A stretch of DNA of 64,000 nucleotides from assembly GCF_003987395.1 (NCBI RefSeq), contig NZ_PIPT01000003.1, forward strand, positions 244,300 to 308,299. The letters run 5' to 3'. The notes under the pieces were generated by a model. That model had not been told where the DNA came from. It ran no database searches and saw only the letters and a program-made list of their open reading frames with translations. This document shows positions 19,328 through 26,348 of the stretch, one piece after another. The translations under genes were made by a program, and so were the position numbers. Position 1 is the stretch's first letter. Each line of letters begins with the position of its first letter. This DNA comes from Pseudidiomarina aquimaris (GTDB lineage: Bacteria > Pseudomonadota > Gammaproteobacteria > Enterobacterales > Alteromonadaceae).

Positions 19328-20392
19328 ATGAACGTGAATGACGTTTCGTTTGAACGCGAACGTCCAGATGTCTATGGGGATGCACATCCCAAGGCATTGT
19401 TAAGGGCGATACAAGAAGACGGTGACTTTTTGGTGAAGCTTGCCAATCAGCACATCGTGTCGGGCGATCAATTTGATCAGGACACGATGAAGCAGCTATT
19501 TCGTTTAGCTGCAAAGATTGAGAGTAATCCAAAGCGTTTTAGCTCGCCGTTGCAAAATAAGATTCTGATTAGTGCTTTTTATGAGCCGAGCACGCGCACG
19601 CGCCTGAGTTTCGAGAGCGCATGGCATCGCCTTGGCGGCGATATTATGTCGATCACCGATCGCTCAACCACTGGCATCGCTAAGGGCGAGTGCCTCGCCG
19701 ATGTCGCTGAAATGTTTAATAATTATGGCGACTGCGTGGTGCTTCGTGATAACAACGAAAGTTCTTTGTTTGAGATGATGGATGCCTTGCGCATTCCTAT
19801 TATCAACGCGGGTAATGGTGTTGATGAACATCCGACACAGGCGCTGTCCGACATGTACGCGATTTTCAAATGGCGTCCCACACTGCTCAATGCCGAAGAG
19901 AACGACAAGATAAAAATCGGCGTGATTGGTGTGCCTAACAAGATGCGCACGGTTCGGAGTTTTCTCAAATGTTTATCAGTTTTCCCGCATGCGGTGGATG
20001 AACTGGTGATTATTCATGATGAGGCGAGTACCGGCGAGCTCTTTGGGCAAGGTCAGCGTGAAGAACTAGAAAGTCGCGGTATCAAAATCCGCACGGTAAC
20101 TGAGTTAGATCCGGTGTTACCTGAATTAGATGTGGTGTATATCAACGCTATTTCGTGGGAGGGCGATACTTTTAATACCTACGGCAGCGCCTTCCATCTG
20201 ACTGCCGACTCTCCTCTAAAAGAGGATGCAATTATCTTGCACCCGCTGGCGCGGGGCGACGAGCTTGCGACAGATCTCGACCATACTTCACACAATTGGT
20301 ATTTCAGCCAAGCGCGTGGGGCGGTATTTCTGCGTATGGCATTGTTAACTTGTATGGTCGAGCGCGCTGAACGCGTGATTGATGTGGTGTAA
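19328..20392 (+). CDS. Aspartate/ornithine carbamoyltransferase-family protein with altered second-substrate site
   Basis: A 354-residue homologue of ATCase catalytic chains. The carbamoyl-phosphate site is intact: STRTR (88-92), Lys119 in the 80s-type loop, Arg140, HPTQ (168-171) and Arg207. The segment aligned with E. coli TRVQKER, whose Arg229 and Gln231 bind aspartate, reads INAISWEG (272-279), and HPLPRVDE reads HPLARGDE (305-312). It also has an extra N-terminus of about 35 residues. It therefore probably transfers a carbamoyl group, but the acceptor may not be L-aspartate. It sits between a symporter module and asnB, with no pyrI partner, so a housekeeping pyrB is expected elsewhere. 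The comparison with E. coli is from memory. Confidence 0.8.
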   Translation: MNVNDVSFERERPDVYGDAHPKALLRAIQEDGDFLVKLANQHIVSGDQFDQDTMKQLFRLAAKIESNPKRFSSPLQNKILISAFYEPSTRTRLSFESAWHRLGGDIMSITDRSTTGIAKGECLADVAEMFNNYGDCVVLRDNNESSLFEMMDALRIPIINAGNGVDEHPTQALSDMYAIFKWRPTLLNAEENDKIKIGVIGVPNKMRTVRSFLKCLSVFPHAVDELVIIHDEASTGELFGQGQREELESRGIKIRTVTELDPVLPELDVVYINAISWEGDTFNTYGSAFHLTADSPLKEDAIILHPLARGDELATDLDHTSHNWYFSQARGAVFLRMALLTCMVERAERVIDVV

Positions 20393-20416
20393 TTAGAAAG
20401 CGAGGATTAAGCAAAC

Positions 20417-22432
20417 ATGTGTGGTATTGCAGGAATTTTTAATCAGCGTGCAGAGCAAACGCCCGACGCGCAAACGCTTGTAAATATGGCCGCAATTATG
20501 CACCACCGCGGTCCCGATGGATTTGGCTATCAGATCATGGACGCCACGGGTGTCGGTTTCAGCCATGCCCGCTTATCGATCATTGACTTGAATGAAGAAC
20601 GTGCCCGCCAGCCTTTTGTTTCGGCAGATGGCAATTTGTTGTTGGCGCACAATGGCGAGTTTTACGATTTTAAACGAATTCGTGCTGATTTGACGGCGCA
20701 GGGTGCGCGCTTTCGCACCAAGAGTGATTCAGAAATCGTCATGCACTTGTTTCAACGTGAAGGTTTGGAAGAAACGCTGAAGCATTTGCGCGGTGAATTC
20801 GCTTTTGGCTTGTATGACAGAGAAGACGACAGCATGTACTTGGTACGTGACCGTTTTGGTATCAAGCCACTGTATTACACGGAAACCAACGAGGGCGTGG
20901 TGTTTGGCTCCGAGCTAAAAGTGCTGTTCGCACACCCTGCGGTGAAACGGGAATTTTCCTCAGAGGGGCTTTATCACCAACTGATCCAGGTGATGGTGCC
21001 CGGTTCGACGGCTTTCGAAGGCATTCGCCAGGTGGCGCCTGGGCATGTCGTTAAAGTAAAACGTCGCAATGGCAAGCTGGAGCTTGAAGAGCAGAAATAT
21101 TGGGATGTTAACTTCCCACAAGAAAACGAGTATCCAGGTGATGATGTAGATGAACAGCCGTACATCGATGGCGTGCGTAAACACCTTTTAGAGGCCGTTC
21201 AGCATCGTCTAACCGCAGACGTTCCAGTTGGTTGTTATCTCTCCGGAGGTATCGACTCGTGCGCCATTCTCGGGCTTTCGGCTGCAGCGACACAAACTTC
21301 AGTGAAAGCCTTCACCATTGGCTTTGACTCCGATGAATATGATGAGACACCGATTGCGCAAGAAATGGCAGAAGCAACCGGTGCTGATCATCATATTATG
21401 CGCCTCAATGCTGACGACTTGTATGACCATTTTGTCAAAACCATTTGGCACACTGAGCGCACCATCTATAACACGCTGGGTGTGGCGAAATACCTGATGA
21501 GTCAGCAGGTCAACGAGGTCAATTACAAAGTGGTATTGACCGGCGAAGGCTCAGACGAATTGTTTGCTGGGTATCCGGCATTTCGCAAAGACATGTTCTT
21601 ACACGGGCTAGACCACTTGCCTGATAGTGAGCGCGCCGCGTGGCAGGAACTACTCGAGAAAAATAACAAGCTGTTTAAGGGCGCCATGCTCGCCCGCGAA
21701 GAGTTTGTTAGCCCTGCATTTAACGCAAAAATGGGCTTCACGCCGAGTTGCGTACAACCTTGGTTGTCGTGTGCCAATGTGGCATTGCCACTCATTGCTG
21801 AACATCGTCGGGGTGAAGTCGAAGACTATGATCCAGGCAAAGCAATTGCCGATACGCTCGACGCAACCATGTTGAAAGGGCGGCATCCGCTCGACAGAGC
21901 CCAATATGTGTGGATTAAAACCATGCTCGAAGGGCAAATTTTGACCTGGGGTGGCGACCGTGTGGATATGGCCAACTCGATGGAAGCGCGTCCGGCGTTT
22001 CTTGACCATCACTTGGCCGAATATGCCTTCACCGTGCCACCGCATTTGCGCATCAAAGGTAATAAAGAGAAGTACGTGCTACGTGAAGCGATGAAAGGTT
22101 TATTACCAGAAACGCTCTACAAACGTGAGAAGTTTGCCTTTATGGCGCCGCCGGCCCATACCGATCCGAAAAAGTGGCAAGCGGTACTGAAGCTAGCCGA
22201 GCAGTTTTTGTCGCGTGAAGCGGTTGAAGAGGCCGGTCTGTTGGATTTTGCTGAAGTCGAACGTACGTTTGCCAAGCACGAATCAGATGCGGTGAGTATT
22301 GACGAGAAAGTGCAGCTCGATGCAGTGATTAACCATATGCTTGGGGTGCAGATTTTGCATCATCATTTCGTCAAAACAGATGTGCCGGAGATGGCAGCAC
22401 AGCGTGCCAAAGAGTTGGGCTGGCACGCTTAA
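20417..22432 (+). CDS. asnB: Glutamine-dependent asparagine synthetase-type amidotransferase, long form
   Basis: A 671-residue protein. The class II glutaminase domain begins directly with the nucleophile Cys2 (MCGIAGIF) and has HHRGPDG, AHNGEFYDF and VRDRFGIKPLYY. The synthetase domain has the ATP-pyrophosphatase loop YLSGGIDSC (about 276) and GEGSDELFAGYPAFRKD. Family activity is ATP-dependent amidation of aspartate with glutamine. At 671 residues it is well over the 554 of E. coli AsnB and resembles the longer subgroup often found in biosynthetic clusters, so another carboxylate substrate is possible. It lies 24 bp after the carbamoyltransferase-like gene, with GAGG upstream of the ATG. 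Confidence 0.88.
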   Translation: MCGIAGIFNQRAEQTPDAQTLVNMAAIMHHRGPDGFGYQIMDATGVGFSHARLSIIDLNEERARQPFVSADGNLLLAHNGEFYDFKRIRADLTAQGARFRTKSDSEIVMHLFQREGLEETLKHLRGEFAFGLYDREDDSMYLVRDRFGIKPLYYTETNEGVVFGSELKVLFAHPAVKREFSSEGLYHQLIQVMVPGSTAFEGIRQVAPGHVVKVKRRNGKLELEEQKYWDVNFPQENEYPGDDVDEQPYIDGVRKHLLEAVQHRLTADVPVGCYLSGGIDSCAILGLSAAATQTSVKAFTIGFDSDEYDETPIAQEMAEATGADHHIMRLNADDLYDHFVKTIWHTERTIYNTLGVAKYLMSQQVNEVNYKVVLTGEGSDELFAGYPAFRKDMFLHGLDHLPDSERAAWQELLEKNNKLFKGAMLAREEFVSPAFNAKMGFTPSCVQPWLSCANVALPLIAEHRRGEVEDYDPGKAIADTLDATMLKGRHPLDRAQYVWIKTMLEGQILTWGGDRVDMANSMEARPAFLDHHLAEYAFTVPPHLRIKGNKEKYVLREAMKGLLPETLYKREKFAFMAPPAHTDPKKWQAVLKLAEQFLSREAVEEAGLLDFAEVERTFAKHESDAVSIDEKVQLDAVINHMLGVQILHHHFVKTDVPEMAAQRAKELGWHA

Positions 22433-22449
22433 CGATAGTTGTTTATCTA

Positions 22450-22493
22450 GGTCTACTGCAGATCGTGCTTAGCGCACGATTTGCAGCAAGACC
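22450..22493. terminator. Long imperfect hairpin between convergent asnB and alkaline phosphatase genes
   Basis: GGTCT plus CTGCAGATCGTGC (22450-22468) pairs with GCACGATTTGCAG plus AGACC (22474-22493): about 18 bp with one mismatch and a small internal loop. The phosphatase stop codon (22469-22471) lies exactly in the loop. There is no T-run on either strand, so it is called a possible bidirectional terminator with modest confidence. Confidence 0.5.
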
Positions 22494-23842
22494 TTAGCAA
22501 TGTCGGTGTTGTCTTTGTAGCCACGCAATTGCTCAGCATACGGACCTGATGCCATAATCGGCACATCGACCGCGGTATGGCCGCTGGTGGTCCAACCGGT
22601 TCGCGTTAGCTCACTAATTAGCTTCACCAAAGCTTGCTGAATGCGCTTTTCATGATCCCGACGATCTTCACTACCACTCATCTCTAAGCCCAAGAACTGT
22701 TGCCATTGCGCTTCACTAAGTGGCAAGTTTAAGCGTGGCTCAAGGTAGTCACGCCACTGGTCACGCGACCGCTCGAGCAGTCCTCCAACCAGAACTTCTA
22801 GGGAATTTTCGATTGCCATCACGCGCTCAGAGTACCACGCGTATTCGCCACCTTGGCCAAGCGTTAAGCCACCGGTAGAGTGATCAGCGGTCACCACAAT
22901 CAGAGTATTTGGATGCTCTGCCTGAAAGTCTTTAGCCACTTGCAGAGCGGCGGCAAAGTCGGCGACTTCATGCACGGCGCAGGCGATATCGTTGGCGTGG
23001 CCACACCAATCAATTTTCGAGCCTTCGATCATCAGGGCGAAAGGTTGCTGCGTTTGCGCTTGTTGCGCGCTTAGTAGGCGTAATGCGTTTTCAGTTAACT
23101 GCGCGAGGCGTGGCTGATCGTCGATAGCATAGGGCAGAGCTACGGGCGCGAAAAGTCCGAGCACAGGTAGCTGCTGTGTGTTTTCTAAGGTTTGGTAATC
23201 ATTAACGATGGTCATGCCGTCAGCCTGCAGCTCTGGCAGCCAGTTTTTATCGTCACGCTTGAAGTAGCTCATGCCACCGCCAAGTAATACGTCGAAGCTC
23301 CATAGCTCGTTGTCAGCGCCAAATTTGGTGCTGGCAAAAGAGTCGGCTATTTCGTTGTACATGCGACGCGATGGATGATGAGTGAAAAACGACGCTGGCG
23401 TGGCATGGGTGACCTGCGATGTTGATACCGCACCGGTTAACCAGCCGTGTTCACGGGCTTTTTCCATCAAGGTTTGTTGTGGATGCTGATCGGCATCAAC
23501 GCCAATAGCGCCGTTGTAGCTTTTAACTCCGGTCGCCAATGCGGTTGCGCTTGCGGCCGAATCAGTGACCCAGGTGTCATCGTCTGGGTAGGTCGTCGCG
23601 GCACCGACGAGCATGTCATCGAATGGCGTTTCAATCGGTTCTTGGCCGAGCGTGCTATGGGCATAGCGATACGCTGAAATGAACTCAAAACCAGTGCCGT
23701 CGCCGATCAAATAGATGATGTTAGGTGCGCGATCGCTAGTGACCTTGGCAATTTCTTCGGGGGCGCTAGTTTCGGTAGGTGTTTGGCTGCACGCAGCGAG
23801 TGCCAAACTTAAGACACTGAGGACAAAAGTACGACGAAACAT
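22469..23842 (-). CDS. Alkaline phosphatase, lipoprotein
   Basis: A 457-residue PhoA-superfamily phosphomonoesterase. IIYLIGDGTGFEFI holds the first metal-binding Asp, DSAASATALATG has the nucleophilic Ser, and VVTADHSTGGLTLGQGGE supplies an Asp-His pair; SGHTAVDVPIMASG is the late metal His region. The N-terminus MFRRTFVLSVLSLALAACSQ is a lipoprotein signal, placing it in the periplasm or outer-membrane face. ATG 23842 has GGAG 7 nt upstream and gives this signal; the frame extended to 23968 puts unrelated residues before it. It would release phosphate from organic esters. No Pho box was identified. Confidence 0.92.
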   Translation of the reverse strand: MFRRTFVLSVLSLALAACSQTPTETSAPEEIAKVTSDRAPNIIYLIGDGTGFEFISAYRYAHSTLGQEPIETPFDDMLVGAATTYPDDDTWVTDSAASATALATGVKSYNGAIGVDADQHPQQTLMEKAREHGWLTGAVSTSQVTHATPASFFTHHPSRRMYNEIADSFASTKFGADNELWSFDVLLGGGMSYFKRDDKNWLPELQADGMTIVNDYQTLENTQQLPVLGLFAPVALPYAIDDQPRLAQLTENALRLLSAQQAQTQQPFALMIEGSKIDWCGHANDIACAVHEVADFAAALQVAKDFQAEHPNTLIVVTADHSTGGLTLGQGGEYAWYSERVMAIENSLEVLVGGLLERSRDQWRDYLEPRLNLPLSEAQWQQFLGLEMSGSEDRRDHEKRIQQALVKLISELTRTGWTTSGHTAVDVPIMASGPYAEQLRGYKDNTDIAKVLLQIVR

Positions 23843-23942
23843 TGAGGGACTCCATATTGAAAACGAAACGCCCGCATAGTAGCACAGCCATCGTGACAAG
23901 AGTATGAAGCTGCGGTAAACCCTAATTTTTTTCAGGTAAAGC

Positions 23943-23971
23943 CTTGAAATAGGTGTAGCCGCTCCCATTTT
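23943..23971 (+). promoter_or_regulatory. Sigma-32 (heat-shock) promoter for ibpA
   Basis: CTTGAAA (23943-23949) is an exact sigma-32 -35 element. TCCCATTT (23963-23970), 13 nt later, matches 7 of 8 bases of the CCCCATnT -10 consensus. It lies about 70 bp before the ibpA start, leaving room for the structured leader at 23981-24042. Confidence 0.85.
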
Positions 23972-23980
23972 ATAGGTGTA

Positions 23981-24042
23981 CGCGATGTCTCTGAGAGAGT
24001 CGCGACATTAACTAAACATTGCTTCTTAGGAGAATGATTATG
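23981..24042 (+). promoter_or_regulatory. ROSE-like RNA thermometer in the ibpA 5' leader
   Basis: The leader has an upstream hairpin, CGCGA (23981-23985) with TCGCG (24000-24004) and an inner TCTC/GAGA stem. The ribosome-binding site follows as TTGCT (24019-24023), a four-base TCTT turn, then AGGA (24028-24031). TTGCT against AGGA with one bulged G is the hallmark pairing of ROSE thermometers of small heat-shock genes, which hide the ribosome-binding site until heat melts the stem. Confidence 0.7.
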
Positions 24043-24492
24043 GCTACTATCGATTTATCACCACTTTACCGCAGCAGTATTGGTTTCGACCGTATGGCCC
24101 GCTTGCTTGATTCAGCAATGCGCGCAGACGGCAACGCAGCTGGCGGCTACCCCCCGTACAATATTGAAGTCATTGGCGAGAACCGTTATGCAATCACCCT
24201 CGCGGTGGCAGGTTTCGCGGATGACGAACTGAGCATTGAAGTTGAAAACGGTATTTTGAAGATTCAAGGGCGGAAAGAGGAAGACACCCAAGAACGTCAG
24301 TATCTGCACAAAGGGATTGGCTTCCGTAGCTTCGAGCGCAAATTCAATTTGGCTGACCATGTGGAAGTCAAAGGCGCCAAAATGGAAAACGGCCTGTTAA
24401 CGATTGGTTTAGAGAAAATCATTCCTGAAGCCAACAAACCACGCAAAATTGAAATTGGCAAGTCGCTAAACTTGCTCGAAGACGGCGCATAA
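24040..24492 (+). CDS. ibpA: Small heat-shock protein IbpA (Hsp20 family)
   Basis: A 150-residue alpha-crystallin chaperone that binds unfolding proteins and inclusion bodies and hands them to DnaK/ClpB. DLSPLYRSSIGFDRM and GGYPPYNIEV at the N-terminus, ITLAVAGFADDELSIEV in the crystallin core and IPEANKPRKIEIG at the C-terminus follow E. coli IbpA, including the I-x-I-like tail used in oligomer assembly. ATG 24040 is 6-8 nt after AGGAGA; ATG 24034 and the frame from 24019 are too close to, or upstream of, that site. Expression is predicted to be doubly heat-controlled, by the sigma-32 promoter and the RNA thermometer upstream. Confidence 0.96.
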   Translation: MATIDLSPLYRSSIGFDRMARLLDSAMRADGNAAGGYPPYNIEVIGENRYAITLAVAGFADDELSIEVENGILKIQGRKEEDTQERQYLHKGIGFRSFERKFNLADHVEVKGAKMENGLLTIGLEKIIPEANKPRKIEIGKSLNLLEDGA

Positions 24493-24501
24493 AAGCGCAG
24501 C

Positions 24502-24526
24502 GTGAGGGCGACCTAGTCGCCCTCAC
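24502..24526. terminator. Bidirectional stem-loop between ibpA and the PDZ protein gene
   Basis: GTGAGGGCGAC (24502-24512) and GTCGCCCTCAC (24516-24526) form a perfect 11-bp stem. The loop CTA (24513-24515) is the stop codon of the minus-strand gene. A weak T-rich stretch follows on the plus strand (ctcttgttt). It probably ends ibpA transcription and may act on both strands. Confidence 0.7.
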
Positions 24527-25337
24527 ACTCTTGTTTGATCTCCCGCCACACAACTGGTTCCCAGTATTCTTCTTTGAAAGTACTGAGGCGTTTCTCACGG
24601 ACAAACTTCGCCGCTAAGTAATAGGTGGTGTCGGCTTTGATATCTAATTCAATCGCTTTAGCTTGTTGAATTCCCTTCTTACGACGCACCCACGGATCTG
24701 AAATAAGTTCGTGCAGTTCGATCACGTGTGTTCCCGGTGAAAGCTTAATAATTGAACGTCGCGGTGGCGGGTTTTCGCCGTCAATTTCGGCAAAGTAGGC
24801 AGGATACAGATCCCGCGCTTGTGGCGGCGTGGCGAAAACGCTTATCCGTCCACAAGCGTTGCTGTCCGCAATGTTAACCTGCTCATTACCGATATCGACT
24901 TCGAGACGCCAGCCAGGAATAACGGTTGCCACGACAGTACCGGCAAGGGTTTGCGTTTGTTCACCACGAGCGACGATTGCAGTAATTTCACTGCCATGCT
25001 CGAGGCCTTCAAGGTAAGCGATGATCTCTGCGAGGGCTTGGCTGGAGAACTTAAGTTCGTCAACCTGCAGGAGTCGATCACCGGTACGCACCCCCATCGC
25101 TGCAGCGACCGAGCCTATGCGGACTGACATAATCTCGCCACTTGGATGAATCACCGCACCCCAGTCAAAGTAACTGCGTGCCGGCTCTTCCATACTTACC
25201 GTGGTCTCTTTTCCTGCAGCTTTTGCAGCGGCAATTGCTGCCGCACGGGCATTCTCGCGTGCTTCGTTTTCTTGTGCAGGCACAGCGACACTCACGAGAG
25301 CAAGGGTTAAACTGAGCGTTGTCAGAACAAATCTCAT
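24513..25337 (-). CDS. Secreted PDZ-domain protein of the ECF sigma operon
   Basis: A 274-residue protein with a signal peptide (MRFVLTTLSLTLALVSVAVPAQ) followed by an Ala-rich helix. A PDZ domain lies at about 65-150 (IMSVRIGSVAAAMGVRTGDRLLQVDE, where GDRLLQV is the typical loop). The C-terminal half has SPGTHVIELHE, reminiscent of PEGA-like beta modules, and a lone Cys pair (NACGRI, KQECEGD). No protease motif is present. It is the third gene of a sigma/anti-sigma operon and its ATG 25337 overlaps the preceding stop (ATGA), so it may help sense envelope stress. That role is inference. Confidence 0.75.
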   Translation of the reverse strand: MRFVLTTLSLTLALVSVAVPAQENEARENARAAAIAAAKAAGKETTVSMEEPARSYFDWGAVIHPSGEIMSVRIGSVAAAMGVRTGDRLLQVDELKFSSQALAEIIAYLEGLEHGSEITAIVARGEQTQTLAGTVVATVIPGWRLEVDIGNEQVNIADSNACGRISVFATPPQARDLYPAYFAEIDGENPPPRRSIIKLSPGTHVIELHELISDPWVRRKKGIQQAKAIELDIKADTTYYLAAKFVREKRLSTFKEEYWEPVVWREIKQECEGD

Positions 25338-25726
25338 GATGAAGTCTCCTGGCCGGTTAATGCGGCGCGACGTTGCCATAATGCTTCGATTTCGGCGGCA
25401 TCAGCGCCATCTAAATAGGCTCGCTGTAATTGCCGATCCAATGCATCCAAGCTGTAATTTCCCGCTAACAGCATCGGACTGGGCGTTGTTTCAGGTTGTA
25501 GGGTCGCCTGCGGTTGCAACACCATCAGCCACGCTACTGCAGCTGCGATACCCACCGGAGCTAGCCATAAGGGCCAACGTTTCTTTGCTGCGCCATGGGC
25601 GGGGCCCAGCCGCTCGGCAAGCTCATTCCAAGCTACTGCTTGGTCAGGCTTGGCGATCGCTCGTAAGCGCTGCTCAAGTACTTGCTCAGTAGGGCTTAAT
25701 TTATTTTTGGTCGGGTGCTGCTTCAT
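25334..25726 (-). CDS. Single-pass membrane protein, candidate anti-sigma factor
   Basis: A 130-residue protein with a cytoplasmic N-terminal region of about 50 residues rich in charged helix (TEQVLEQRLRAIAKPDQAVAWNEL), one membrane helix (WLAPVGIAAAVAWLMVL) and a periplasmic tail with DALDRQLQRAYLDGADAAEIEALWQRR. It has no zinc-binding HxxxCxxC, so it is not a ZAS-type anti-sigma. Its position directly after an ECF sigma gene (ATGA overlap) and its topology suggest it holds the sigma at the membrane. Sequence alone does not prove this. Confidence 0.7.
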   Translation of the reverse strand: MKQHPTKNKLSPTEQVLEQRLRAIAKPDQAVAWNELAERLGPAHGAAKKRWPLWLAPVGIAAAVAWLMVLQPQATLQPETTPSPMLLAGNYSLDALDRQLQRAYLDGADAAEIEALWQRRAALTGQETSS

Positions 25727-26268
25727 ACCTGACTCCTCTCTCTTAACTTCTTTAGCGCACGGTGGTAACGCTGCCGAATCACCACGGCGGTGGTGTCAAA
25801 CATATCGGCTAATTCGTCGTGTTGATAGCCTTCAACCAAGTACAACCAGATGAGCTGGTACTCATGGTCATCCAACTGGGCCAATAGCTGTTCAATATTA
25901 TCTAATTGTGTCAGCCAATCGCTTTGGCTCAACCAGTCTTGCGCGTCGAGCTCGGCGTGTGTTTCGGTTTCGTTAGCGGTGTGTTGCGGTCGACGAAAAT
26001 GAGATAACGCTGTATTGACCGCAAGCTGTTTTAACCAACCACCTAAGGCATTTGGTTCCCGTAACTGTTGCAGCTTCTGGAACGCTTGTATGAACACATC
26101 TTGGGTTAGATCGCGGGCTAGCTCTTGCTCCCGACACATCCCGACGAGTAGACGTTGCACCGCTGGCTGATAGGTCTCGAAGAGCACGCGTTGGCTATCA
26201 CGACGGCCTTGTTTGGCTCCGTCAATGACATCCTTTGCTAATTGTTGTCCGAATCCGTGCCCGTGCAT
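25723..26268 (-). CDS. ECF-type RNA polymerase sigma factor
   Basis: A 181-residue sigma-70 family protein with only regions 2 and 4. Region 2 (about 25-95) includes ELARDLTQDVFIQAFQKLQQL and NALGGWLKQLAVNTALSHFRR. Region 4 (about 125-178) has the helix-turn-helix EGYQHDELADMFDTTAVVIRQRYHRAL. Region 3 is absent, as in ECF sigmas. It heads an operon with a membrane protein and a secreted PDZ protein linked by 4-bp overlaps, a layout that fits a sigma responding to an envelope signal. Its ribosome-binding site AGGA lies in one arm of a hairpin (26274-26311). Confidence 0.93.
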   Translation of the reverse strand: MHGHGFGQQLAKDVIDGAKQGRRDSQRVLFETYQPAVQRLLVGMCREQELARDLTQDVFIQAFQKLQQLREPNALGGWLKQLAVNTALSHFRRPQHTANETETHAELDAQDWLSQSDWLTQLDNIEQLLAQLDDHEYQLIWLYLVEGYQHDELADMFDTTAVVIRQRYHRALKKLRERSQV

Positions 26269-26273
26269 AACGT

Positions 26274-26311
26274 TCCTGTTGCAACTTGTTCACTACTAAG
26301 ATGCAACAGGA
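26274..26311 (-). promoter_or_regulatory. Inverted repeat covering the ribosome-binding site of the ECF sigma gene
   Basis: TCCTGTTGCA (26274-26283) and TGCAACAGGA (26302-26311) are perfect 10-bp inverted copies with an 18-nt loop. On the minus-strand transcript the second arm holds AGGA, 5 nt before the sigma ATG at 26268. The folded RNA would reduce initiation. As DNA it could equally be a dyad operator. Confidence 0.5.
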
Positions 26312-26348
26312 GGTGTGGGTGTGACAAGGTCTTGTTGATTTTGTCAGA

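Noticed and set aside
22469..23968. Longer alkaline phosphatase starting at 23968
   Set aside because: It would place 42 residues before a clear lipoprotein signal and removes the good ribosome-binding site of ATG 23842.
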